The notes under the pieces were generated by a model. The model had not been told where the DNA came from, ran no database searches, and saw only the letters and a program-made list of their open reading frames with translations. Below are positions 1-5,288 of a DNA stretch of 5,288 nt, piece by piece. The DNA lies in the NCBI GenBank assembly GCA_019233165.1, contig JAFAMS010000118.1, forward strand, positions 1-5,288, given 5' to 3'. Origin of the DNA: Vulcanimicrobiota bacterium (GTDB lineage: Bacteria; Vulcanimicrobiota; Vulcanimicrobiia; Vulcanimicrobiales; Vulcanimicrobiaceae). The position numbers were made by a program, and so were the translations under genes. The stretch's first letter is position 1. The number at the start of each line of letters is the position of its first letter.

Positions 1-47
1 CGGCCGCGCGAGTCCCAAGAAAGTCTCGGTCGGTTCTGTCCCAGGAG

Positions 48-109
48 AGCCCGGCACCTGCGGTTCCCTGAGAACACATAAATGCGTTTAGCCTATAGGG
101 AGCCGGGCT
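48..109 (+). promoter_or_regulatory. Nested inverted repeats upstream of dctP, possible structured leader or operator region
   Basis: The outer arms AGCCCGGC (48-55) and GCCGGGCT (102-109) are perfectly complementary over 8 bases. Directly inside, TCCCT (65-69) pairs with AGGGA (97-101), so the right arm 97-109 is contiguous while the left arm carries a 9-base bulge (56-64). At the centre, TAAA (79-82) pairs with TTTA (87-90) around TGCG. A competing palindrome, GTTC CCTGA GAAC (63-75), overlaps the middle stem. This could be a folded 5' untranslated region or repressor-site DNA. I could not match it to a known riboswitch consensus, and GC-rich sequence yields such repeats by chance fairly often. 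Confidence 0.25.
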
Positions 110-148
110 GTCATCCGACGCATCGCCGTTCGTTACACCCAATGTCCC

Positions 149-155
149 AAAGGAG
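149..155 (+). promoter_or_regulatory. Ribosome binding site of dctP
   Basis: AAAGGAG is a strong Shine-Dalgarno five bases before the ATG at 161. It fixes that start: there is no other in-frame start between the upstream in-frame stop (TAG 89-91) and this ATG. Confidence 0.8.
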
Positions 156-160
156 CGCTC

Positions 161-1174
161 ATGACCCGCTCGCCTCGCAGAACATTTCTCACCCGCACTG
201 CCGCTGCCGCGAGCTTCGCCTCAATCGGGATCGTGCGCGCTCCAGCCAAAGCTGCGGAGTTCTCGTACAAGTACGCGAGCAATGTCGACGTCTCGCATCC
301 GCTCAACGTTCGAATGGTCCAGTTCTGGTCCGAAGTAAAAAAGGAGACGAACGGCCGGCTCGAGGTCCAGAACTTTCCGAACAATCAGCTCGGCGGGGAC
401 ACGGCGATGCTCAGCCAGCTCCGCTCCGGCGCGCTGCAATTCTTCACCCTCGACGGCGGGATCTTGCAGTCGGTCGTCCCGGTCGCCGCGATTCAAGGTG
501 TCGGCTTTGCGTTCAAAGACGCCGCGCAGGCGTTCGGCGCCTTCGACGGCGCGCTCGGCGATTACGTGCGGCGGGAGATCAAGGCCAAGGGCATCTGGGT
601 TTTCGACAAGATGTGGGATATCGGGATGCGGAACGTCACCTCCAGTAAGGGACCGATCCGTACCGCCGACGATCTCGCGAACTTCAAGATCCGCACGCCG
701 CCCGGAAAGTTATGGGTCGACCTGTTCAAGGCGCTTGGGGCGTCGCCGACCGCAATCAACTTCAGCGAGGTGTACACGGCGCTTCAGACCAAAGTGGTCG
801 ACGGTCAAGAGAACCCGCCGGCCGTCATTCAGACGGCTCGGCTTTTCGAGGTGCAAAAATACTTGAGCATCACCAACCACATGTGGTCGGCGTGGCACAT
901 GCTTGCGAATCTCGACGCGTGGAACGCCCTGCCGAAGGACGTTCAGGCGATCGTTGCGCGCAATGCCGCGAAGTACGCGTTGCTCGAGCGCCGCGACAAC
1001 CAGGTGCTCAACGAGACGCTCGTCGACAAGCTGCGACGCGAGGGGATGGTCGTCAATGCGGCCGACGTCTCCGGCTTCCGGCCTCGCCTCGCCGGGTTCT
1101 ACAAACAGTACCGTGCGGAGTTCGGCGAGACGGCGTGGGGTCTGCTCGAGCAAACCAGCGGGAAGCTCGGATAG
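161..1174 (+). CDS. dctP: TRAP transporter solute-binding protein, DctP family, Tat-exported
   Basis: Periplasmic receptor that captures an organic anion and hands it to the TRAP permease encoded next. The 337-residue length is normal for DctP proteins. The N-terminus carries a twin-arginine signal: SPRRTFL at residues 4-10, a hydrophobic stretch around 14-25, and a likely AKA|AEF cleavage after residue 31; there is no lipobox. Family landmarks follow: GMRNVT (155-160), DLANFKIRTPP (171-181) with the conserved ligand-carboxylate arginine at R178, and NFSEVYTALQTKVVDGQENP (200-219). R157 and N218 fall where sialic-acid-type DctP proteins place further ligand contacts. The start follows a good AAAGGAG and gives a complete signal peptide. 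The fused permease begins 38 bases downstream, so the two are surely one operon. The substrate cannot be read from sequence: no catabolic gene is in view, and DctP members bind C4-dicarboxylates, 2-oxo acids, sugar acids, aromatic acids and others. Confidence 0.95.
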   Translation: MTRSPRRTFLTRTAAAASFASIGIVRAPAKAAEFSYKYASNVDVSHPLNVRMVQFWSEVKKETNGRLEVQNFPNNQLGGDTAMLSQLRSGALQFFTLDGGILQSVVPVAAIQGVGFAFKDAAQAFGAFDGALGDYVRREIKAKGIWVFDKMWDIGMRNVTSSKGPIRTADDLANFKIRTPPGKLWVDLFKALGASPTAINFSEVYTALQTKVVDGQENPPAVIQTARLFEVQKYLSITNHMWSAWHMLANLDAWNALPKDVQAIVARNAAKYALLERRDNQVLNETLVDKLRREGMVVNAADVSGFRPRLAGFYKQYRAEFGETAWGLLEQTSGKLG

Positions 1175-1175
1175 C

Positions 1176-1226
1176 GAGGAGATGAAGAGCGTGTCGCGGG
1201 AACTCAGGCGCGATGGCAGTCGGTGA
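1176..1226 (+). promoter_or_regulatory. Shine-Dalgarno and mini-frame overlapping the permease start
   Basis: GAGGAG (1176-1181) follows the dctP stop (1172-1174). It lies 9 bases before GTG 1191, which opens an 11-residue frame ending at TGA 1224-1226, 11 bases past the permease ATG at 1213. An ATG at 1182 in the same frame touches the Shine-Dalgarno and is probably too close. The permease ATG itself has only a weak AGG (1206-1208) before it, so translation of the mini-frame followed by re-initiation at 1213 is possible. The alternative is that GAGGAG is chance or that the permease start is not right. No function is claimed for the peptide. Confidence 0.25.
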
Positions 1227-3129
1227 GATCGATCCGGTAGCCGCGACCGAGGCCGCCGAAGGCCTCGAGCGTCCGCCCTCCGGGCTGTGGCGTCCGTGGA
1301 CGCGCGCGATCGATCGCGCGATCGGCGCGGTCGTCGAGCCGATCGCGGCGGTCATCCTGGTCGTCGAGGTCGCGATTCTGGCGAGCGGCGTTTTCTCGCG
1401 CTACGTTCTGCACAACGCGATCGTTTGGACCGACGAGCTGGCAACGATTCTGTTCTTGTGGCTCGCCATGCTCGGGGCGGTGATCGCGTATCGCCGCCGC
1501 GAGCACATGCGCCTCACGGCGCTCTATCGGCGCCGACCCGCCCGACAGCAGCAGATCTTCGATGCGATCGCAGCGTTCGTCGTCGCGGCATTTGCGATCG
1601 AGCTGATGCCGGCGAGCTATCGCTTCCTCTTGCAAGAGACGATCGACCTGACGCCGGCCCTGAATATTCCCCGTTCCTACGTCGTCGCAGCGATCATCGT
1701 CGCGCTCATCTTGATCCTGATCATGTCCCTGCTGCGGCTGATCGACGCCGATCCGAAGATTTCCGTTCCTGTCGTCGGGGTCGCAATCGTGATCTCGGTG
1801 ATCGCCGTATTGCTGCACCCATTCTTGGCCCCGCTCGGGAACTTCAACCTCGTCTTGTTCTTCGTCGTCCTCGTCGGGGCGCTCATCACGATCGGCGTCC
1901 CGATCGGCTTCGCGTTCGGGTTTGCGACGCTGAGCTATCTCGCGCTGACGACGACGGTCCCGCTCAACACCGTCGTCGGCCGGATGGACGAAGGCGTCTC
2001 GAACTTGGTGCTGCTCGCGGTACCGCTCTTCGTGCTGCTCGGTCTCTTGATGGAGATTGCGGGGATCGCGAGCCGGTTGGTCAATGCGATCGCCGCGCTG
2101 ATCGGACACGTCCGAGGCGGCCTTGGGATCGTGTTGCTCGGCGCGATGTACTTGGTCAGCGGGATCTCCGGTTCCAAAGCAGCCGACATGGCGGCGATCG
2201 CGCCGGTTCTCTTCCCCGAGATGGAGCGCCGCGGACAAAAACGCGCGGAGATGATCTCGCTCCTCTCTGCGTCGGGCGCGATGTCGGAGACGATCCCTCC
2301 CAGCTTGGTCTTGATCATCATCGGCTCGGTGACCGGCGTCTCGATCGCCGCGCTCTTCACCGCGGGTCTCCTCCCGGCTGCGATCTGCGCGCTGACGCTC
2401 GTCTTCGTCGTACTCTGGCGCTCGAAAGACGACAAAGTCGAGCTCGCGGCGCGTCCGTCGTTACCGGCGATCGTCAAGGCGATCGTGATCGCGATCCCGG
2501 GGCTCTTGCTACCGCTCGTGATTCGCGCATTCGTTTTGGGCGGGGTCGCGACCGCGACCGAAGTGAGCACCGTCGGCATCATCTACACGATTCTGGTCGG
2601 CGTCTTGATCTATCGCGAGTTTCCGCTTTCGCGAATCTATCCGTGCTTGCGGGAGACCTGCGCTCTCACCGGAGCGATCATGTTGATCATCGCGACCGCA
2701 ACGTCGATGGGCTGGTCGCTCACGCAATCCGGGTTCGCGCAGCAGCTTGCCGATTCGCTCAAAGCGGCGCCGGGCGGAGCGGCGGGGTTCATGGCGCTCT
2801 CGATCGTGCTCTTCACGGTGCTCGGCTCCGTCCTCGAGGGGATCCCGGCGATGGTGCTCTTCGGCCCGCTGCTCTTCCCGATCGCCAAACAGTTCGGCGT
2901 CAACGACGTGCATTATGCGATCGTCGCGATCATCGCGATGGGGATCGGGCTCTTCGCGCCACCGCTCGGCGTCGGTTACTATGGTGCCTGCGCGATCGGC
3001 AAGGCCTCGCCGGACGAAGCGGCGATCCGCGTCATCCCGTATCTCGGGGCGGTATTGCTCGGCTTGATCCTGATCGCGTACGTTCCGTGGCTCTCGACGG
3101 GCTTCTTGGGGAAACAGCCGGGGCAATAG
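1213..3129 (+). CDS. dctQM: TRAP transporter fused permease DctQ-DctM
   Basis: Inner-membrane part of the TRAP system: the small DctQ and large DctM subunits are joined in one 638-residue chain that imports the ligand delivered by DctP using an ion gradient. DctQ occupies about residues 35-180, with four hydrophobic segments near 41-60, 77-93, 117-136 and 155-175. Its hallmarks are FSRYVL (61-66), W72 and DELA (74-77), and AYRRREHMRL (92-101). An extra hydrophobic segment near 185-203 links it to DctM, so both halves can keep their usual orientation. DctM hallmarks are SGSKAADMAAIAPVLFPEM (319-337), ETIPPSLVLIIIGS (359-372), LEGIPAMVLFGPLLFPIA (541-558) and FAPPLGVGYYGA (581-592). ATG 1213 is the first usable start, because an in-frame TGA lies at 1183-1185; its Shine-Dalgarno is weak. 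The gene is rich in CGATCG, with about 19 of the window's 25 copies. It ends 9 bases from the stop of an opposing gene. Confidence 0.95.
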   Translation: MAVGEIDPVAATEAAEGLERPPSGLWRPWTRAIDRAIGAVVEPIAAVILVVEVAILASGVFSRYVLHNAIVWTDELATILFLWLAMLGAVIAYRRREHMRLTALYRRRPARQQQIFDAIAAFVVAAFAIELMPASYRFLLQETIDLTPALNIPRSYVVAAIIVALILILIMSLLRLIDADPKISVPVVGVAIVISVIAVLLHPFLAPLGNFNLVLFFVVLVGALITIGVPIGFAFGFATLSYLALTTTVPLNTVVGRMDEGVSNLVLLAVPLFVLLGLLMEIAGIASRLVNAIAALIGHVRGGLGIVLLGAMYLVSGISGSKAADMAAIAPVLFPEMERRGQKRAEMISLLSASGAMSETIPPSLVLIIIGSVTGVSIAALFTAGLLPAAICALTLVFVVLWRSKDDKVELAARPSLPAIVKAIVIAIPGLLLPLVIRAFVLGGVATATEVSTVGIIYTILVGVLIYREFPLSRIYPCLRETCALTGAIMLIIATATSMGWSLTQSGFAQQLADSLKAAPGGAAGFMALSIVLFTVLGSVLEGIPAMVLFGPLLFPIAKQFGVNDVHYAIVAIIAMGIGLFAPPLGVGYYGACAIGKASPDEAAIRVIPYLGAVLLGLILIAYVPWLSTGFLGKQPGQ

Positions 3130-3148
3130 AACCGCTCGCTACCGGTTC
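3129..3148. terminator. Possible shared hairpin between converging operons
   Basis: GAACCG (3129-3134) and CGGTTC (3143-3148) form a 6-base-pair stem with an 8-base loop. It spans the gap between the permease stop (TAG 3127-3129) and the opposing stop (3139-3141 on the - strand). The location between convergent genes suits a two-way terminator, but there is no U-run on either side and the stem is short. A competing pairing, CGCTC (3134-3138) with GAGCG (3156-3160), is also possible. Rho-dependent termination would be equally compatible. Confidence 0.25.
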
Positions 3149-3444
3149 GTGAGGTGAGCGCGAATCGGGTCGCCGACCAAGATCTCGATCAAGAGACCTG
3201 CGACGATCGCGCTCGATTCGAGGATGGTGAACTCGCTGCGGACGTCCGCTACCGTCACGCTGAGCATCAAAAGCGCTCCTGCGACGAGCAGCAGCGCGCC
3301 GAGGACGAACCGCCAGATGCCCCGCGCGAGCGTTCGGGCCGACCGAAATCCGGCCCCGACCTGCGCAAACAAACGTGACGGGGGACGCGTCCCGATATCC
3401 CACACGACGAACGCGAGCGCGTGAAGCATCACGGCGACGCACAC
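3139..3444 (-). CDS. Small membrane protein of unknown function, last gene of the suf string
   Basis: I do not recognise a family. The chain of about 101 residues (GTG start at 3444) shows three hydrophobic segments: residues 1-17 (CVAVMLHALAFVVWDIG), 46-66 (FVLGALLLVAGALLMLSVTVA) and 72-91 (FTILESSAIVAGLLIEILVG). The first two are joined by a basic loop, and the chain ends in a short polar tail. Codon choice is GC-biased as in its neighbours, supporting a real gene. The start is uncertain. The frame is open upstream into sufU, but no ATG, GTG or TTG occurs between the hydrophobic onset and GTG 3444; ATG 3429 would give 96 residues and cut the first membrane segment. No good Shine-Dalgarno precedes either, so translation probably depends on sufU, whose stop is 20 bases upstream. 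The position suggests a link with Fe-S cluster assembly or simple co-transcription; neither is shown by sequence. Confidence 0.65.
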   Translation of the reverse strand: MCVAVMLHALAFVVWDIGTRPPSRLFAQVGAGFRSARTLARGIWRFVLGALLLVAGALLMLSVTVADVRSEFTILESSAIVAGLLIEILVGDPIRAHLTNR

Positions 3445-3464
3445 GAATGGCGCCGCACGTAAAG

Positions 3465-3866
3465 CTAGGTCGATTGCTCCTCTTCCGGCCAGCCGGCGAT
3501 CTCGCCCAGCGCTGCCGATTTTGCAACCTTCAGGCCGAGCATCACGCACTTCAGCCGTGCCGGACTGATCCCGATTCCGACGTTGTCGAGGACGGTTTGT
3601 TTGTCGAGCCGCGCTACGTCGGCGAGCTTCATTCCGCGCAACGTCTCGCTCAACATCGACGCCGAGGCTTGACTGATCGCGCAGCCTCGCCCGGAAAACC
3701 GCACGTCCTCGACGACGCCGTTCGGGTCCACTTTGAACTCGAACCGAATCCGGTCCCCGCAAAGCGGGTTGAGGTCTTCCGCGACCGCAGTAGCGCCCTC
3801 GAGCGAGCCAAAATTACGCGGTTGCCGATAGTGGTCAAGAATGTATTCTTTGTAGAAATCGTCCAT
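3465..3866 (-). CDS. sufU: SufU-type Fe-S assembly sulfurtransferase (IscU/NifU-N fold)
   Basis: Cytosolic partner of SufS that takes the persulfide sulfur and passes it on to the SufBCD scaffold. The 133 residues begin with the standard YKEYILDHYRQPRNFGSLE (5-23). The zinc or cluster ligands are visible: C36 and D38 in NPLCGDRI, C62 in GRGCAISQASASM and C107 in SPARLKCVML. The residue before the third cysteine is lysine, as in SufU, not the histidine of IscU; the PAR triplet also matches SufU. However, C62 to C107 is 45 residues, close to IscU, whereas Bacillus SufU has about 62: the extra segment regarded as typical of SufU is missing. ATG 3866 was chosen over upstream ATGs because it matches the family N-terminus. 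It lies 5 bases after the sufS stop (TAGCCAGCATG) with no Shine-Dalgarno, implying translational coupling. Function as a SufS partner is inferred from the residues and gene order. Confidence 0.92.
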   Translation of the reverse strand: MDDFYKEYILDHYRQPRNFGSLEGATAVAEDLNPLCGDRIRFEFKVDPNGVVEDVRFSGRGCAISQASASMLSETLRGMKLADVARLDKQTVLDNVGIGISPARLKCVMLGLKVAKSAALGEIAGWPEEEQST

Positions 3867-3871
3867 GCTGG

Positions 3872-5128
3872 CTAAGCGAGTTTGAAGATCTTGGCGGCTT
3901 TTTGGAGGCTTTCGATCAGGGCGTCGACGTCGGCTTCCGTGTTGTAGATGTAGAACGAGGCGCGTGCGGTTGCCGGCCAACCCATGCGCTCCATCAGGGG
4001 CATCGTGCAATGGTGGCCGGCGCGAATACAGATTCCGTCGGTGTCGAGGATCGAGGCGAGATCGTGTGCGTGGATGTCGCCTAGGTTGAACGAGATGACG
4101 CCGGCGCGCGGCTCGGCGCCCGGCGGCCCGTAGACGGCGAGGCCGCGCTCGGCGAGCTCGACCAGACGCTCGAGCGCGTATGCGGTCAAGCGAACCTCGT
4201 GCGCGCGGACCCAGTCCATGCCGAGCTCGTTCAAGTAGTCGATCGCGGCTCCCAAGCCGATCGCGTCCGCGACGTTACTGGTGCCCGCTTCGAACTTCCA
4301 CGGAATTTGATTGAAGTCGGTCTGCGTGTACGCAACGCTGCGGATCATGTCGCCGCCCGTCAAGAACGGCGGCATCGCCTCGAGGAGCGTTCGCTTCCCA
4401 TAGAGGAAGCCGATCCCGGTCGGCCCTAGCATTTTGTGGCCGCTGACCGCCATGAAGTCGAGATCGAGCGCGCGAACGTCGACGCTAAAATGCGGGACGC
4501 TTTGCGCGCCGTCGACGAGGACCAGCGCTCCCGCGCGATGTGCCGCGTCGACCAGGCGTTCGAGCGGGGCGATCGTTCCGAGCGTGTTGCTGACGTGCGA
4601 GAGCGCGAGCAGCTTCGCGCCGTCGAGCAAACGATCCAGATTGTCGAGAACGTGGACTCCCCGCTCGTCGACCGGGATGAAGCGCAACTCGGCGCCGGTG
4701 CGCTTTGCGAGGAGCTGCCAGGGAACGAGGTTGCTGTGGTGCTCGAGTTGCGTCGCGACGATTGCGTCGCCGGGATGCAAGTGCTCGAGTCCCCAGGAGT
4801 GCGAGACCAGATTGATCGCTTCGGTCGCGTTTCGCGTCCAGACGATCTCGGCCGGATGGGCCGCATTTACGAAGCGCGCGACTTTCGCTCGCGCCTCCTC
4901 GAACGCTTCGGTCGCGAGTTCGGCGATCTCGTACACGCCGCGGTGAATGTTGGCGTTGTACTCGCTGTAATAGCGCACCAGCGCGTCGATGACCGCCTGG
5001 GGCTTCTGCGAAGTCGCCGCCGAGTCGAGATAGACGAGACGCCGGCCGCGCGACGTCGGCTTGCGCAGGATCGGAAAATCGAGCTGAACCCGCGAGGCCT
5101 TGGCGTCGGCAGGTGCGAGGCTCGTCAT
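3872..5128 (-). CDS. sufS: Cysteine desulfurase SufS (group II, PLP-dependent)
   Basis: Converts L-cysteine to L-alanine and holds the released sulfur as a persulfide for Fe-S cluster building. The 418 residues fit the family. Visible features: substrate-end motif LDSAATSQKP (34-43), NIHRGVYEIAE (60-70), NATEAIN (100-106), EHHSNLVPW (129-137) with the PLP-stacking histidine, DGAQSVPH (206-213) with D206 and Q209, SGHKMLGPTGIG (229-240) with the PLP lysine K232, and RAGHHCTMPLM (369-379) with catalytic C374 on the short lobe typical of group II enzymes. R369 and R389 match conserved substrate-binding arginines. The enzyme appears intact. Its ATG overlaps the SufD stop (ATGA, 5125-5128), preceded only by a weak GAGAAG, so it is probably translated by coupling. 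With SufU directly downstream rather than SufE, sulfur should flow from C374 to SufU. Confidence 0.97.
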   Translation of the reverse strand: MTSLAPADAKASRVQLDFPILRKPTSRGRRLVYLDSAATSQKPQAVIDALVRYYSEYNANIHRGVYEIAELATEAFEEARAKVARFVNAAHPAEIVWTRNATEAINLVSHSWGLEHLHPGDAIVATQLEHHSNLVPWQLLAKRTGAELRFIPVDERGVHVLDNLDRLLDGAKLLALSHVSNTLGTIAPLERLVDAAHRAGALVLVDGAQSVPHFSVDVRALDLDFMAVSGHKMLGPTGIGFLYGKRTLLEAMPPFLTGGDMIRSVAYTQTDFNQIPWKFEAGTSNVADAIGLGAAIDYLNELGMDWVRAHEVRLTAYALERLVELAERGLAVYGPPGAEPRAGVISFNLGDIHAHDLASILDTDGICIRAGHHCTMPLMERMGWPATARASFYIYNTEADVDALIESLQKAAKIFKLA

Positions 5129-5288
5129 GCGATCTTCTCGGCGAGCGATCGTCGAAGCTCGTCGCGGAGCGCTTCCCCGGGGAAGCGCGCGAGCGCCGGC
5201 TCGAAAAAGCCGAGCGCGATCATCCGCTCCGCTTCTTCCCGCCCGATCCCGCGCGTCATCGCGTAAAAAACTTCGTCTTCATCGATTG
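5125..5288 (-). CDS. sufD: SufD, Fe-S cluster assembly scaffold, C-terminal 53 residues only
   Basis: Partial gene running off the right edge; only the last 53 residues are present, ending at TGA 5125-5127. The visible part reads DEDEVFYAMTRGIGREEAER followed by MIALGFFEPAL, the conserved helical C-terminal domain of the SufB/SufD family. The GFFEP stretch fits SufD better than SufB, whose tail is usually AFVNEV-like; that choice is from memory of the family. In the cell SufD joins SufB and the ATPase SufC as the platform on which new Fe-S clusters form. Its stop overlaps the sufS start by four bases, so the two are in one operon. The β-helix core and the residues that bind the cluster lie outside the window. 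Confidence 0.88.
   Translation of the reverse strand, partial: IDEDEVFYAMTRGIGREEAERMIALGFFEPALARFPGEALRDELRRSLAEKIA

Larger units (their letters stand above)
1..160. other. Leader region upstream of dctP, no gene recognised
   Basis: No supported coding region lies here. The three forward frames all close before position 92 (stops at 69-71, 79-81 and 89-91), so the tail of an upstream gene could end here, but none of the short peptides looks like a known C-terminus. The stretch does contain nested inverted repeats (48-109), a small palindrome GTTCCCTGAGAAC (63-75) and a TATAGG that could be a -10 element (94-99). No convincing -35 hexamer sits 16-18 bases before it. The dctP promoter most likely lies here, but I cannot place it. 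Confidence 0.5.

Noticed and set aside
32..75. GGAGAG and CTGAGA motifs reminiscent of glycine and TPP riboswitches
   Set aside because: The remaining conserved core elements of both aptamers are absent, so the short matches are likely chance.
1..79. A - strand frame from ATG at 79 running off the left edge, as a divergent gene
   Set aside because: No Shine-Dalgarno and about 26 codons of unremarkable peptide; too little to support a gene.
70..99. Sigma-70 promoter with TATAGG as the -10 element
   Set aside because: At spacings of 16-18 bases the upstream hexamers (around 70-77) do not resemble TTGACA, so a promoter call is not supported.
1204..2238. 344-residue open frame on the - strand inside the permease gene
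   Set aside because: It is extremely rich in Arg, Asp and Glu with no domain-like pattern, which is the usual antisense shadow of an Ile/Val/Ala-rich GC-biased gene. The + strand frame has clear DctQM motifs.
1287..3152. 621-residue open frame on the + strand in another phase of the permease gene
   Set aside because: Composition is Arg/Asp-rich and low in variety, it has no ribosome binding site or motifs, and it follows from codon bias removing stop codons.
3154..3378. 74-residue + strand frame after the permease
   Set aside because: It is highly charged with Q/E/R runs, antisense to the membrane protein whose hydrophobic segments make sense as protein.
3867..4010. N-terminally longer SufU starting at 4010
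   Set aside because: The extra 48 residues overlap sufS, are Arg-rich and unlike any SufU; the internal ATG at 3866 matches the family N-terminus exactly.
4436..5266. 276-residue + strand frame opposite sufS and sufD
   Set aside because: It is antisense to an unambiguous SufS with all catalytic residues, and the translation shows no family features.

Overview
The window is GC-rich bacterial chromosome with two converging gene groups that meet tail to tail near position 3130. Candidate phyla are only loosely constrained. A SufS-SufU pair next to SufD is the Gram-positive-like SUF arrangement, also found in Actinobacteria, Chloroflexi and several uncultured phyla. This makes a typical Isc-based proteobacterium less likely. 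The hexamer CGATCG is strikingly frequent (about 25 by eye). My guess is an uncultured high-GC lineage of the Eremiobacterota or Chloroflexi kind, held at low confidence.

Left half, + strand. A 160-base leader without a recognisable gene contains nested inverted repeats. It precedes dctP (161-1174), a Tat-exported solute-binding protein of a TRAP transporter. After a 38-base gap comes a fused DctQ-DctM permease (1213-3129). Together they form a complete TRAP uptake system for an unidentified, probably carboxylate-bearing, substrate: the binding protein delivers ligand in the periplasm and the fused permease uses an ion gradient to import it. The gap holds a good Shine-Dalgarno that fits a tiny overlapping reading frame better than the permease start.

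Right half, - strand, read from the right edge leftwards. The C-terminus of SufD (runs off the edge) is followed by sufS (4-base overlap), sufU (5-base gap) and a roughly 100-residue membrane protein that I do not recognise (20-base gap). SufS removes sulfur from cysteine, SufU accepts the persulfide, and SufD belongs to the SufBCD scaffold where Fe-S clusters are built; sufB and sufC presumably lie beyond the right edge. The membrane protein is the last member of this tight gene string. Its stop codon is 9 bases from the permease stop, with a small hairpin across the junction.

The identified genes are familiar families. The points most worth a second look are the unrecognised membrane protein in the suf string, a SufU with IscU-like short spacing between its cysteines, the CGATCG excess, the odd start region of the permease, and the folded-looking leader of dctP. 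I see no RNA gene, mobile element, CRISPR array or clear new system.
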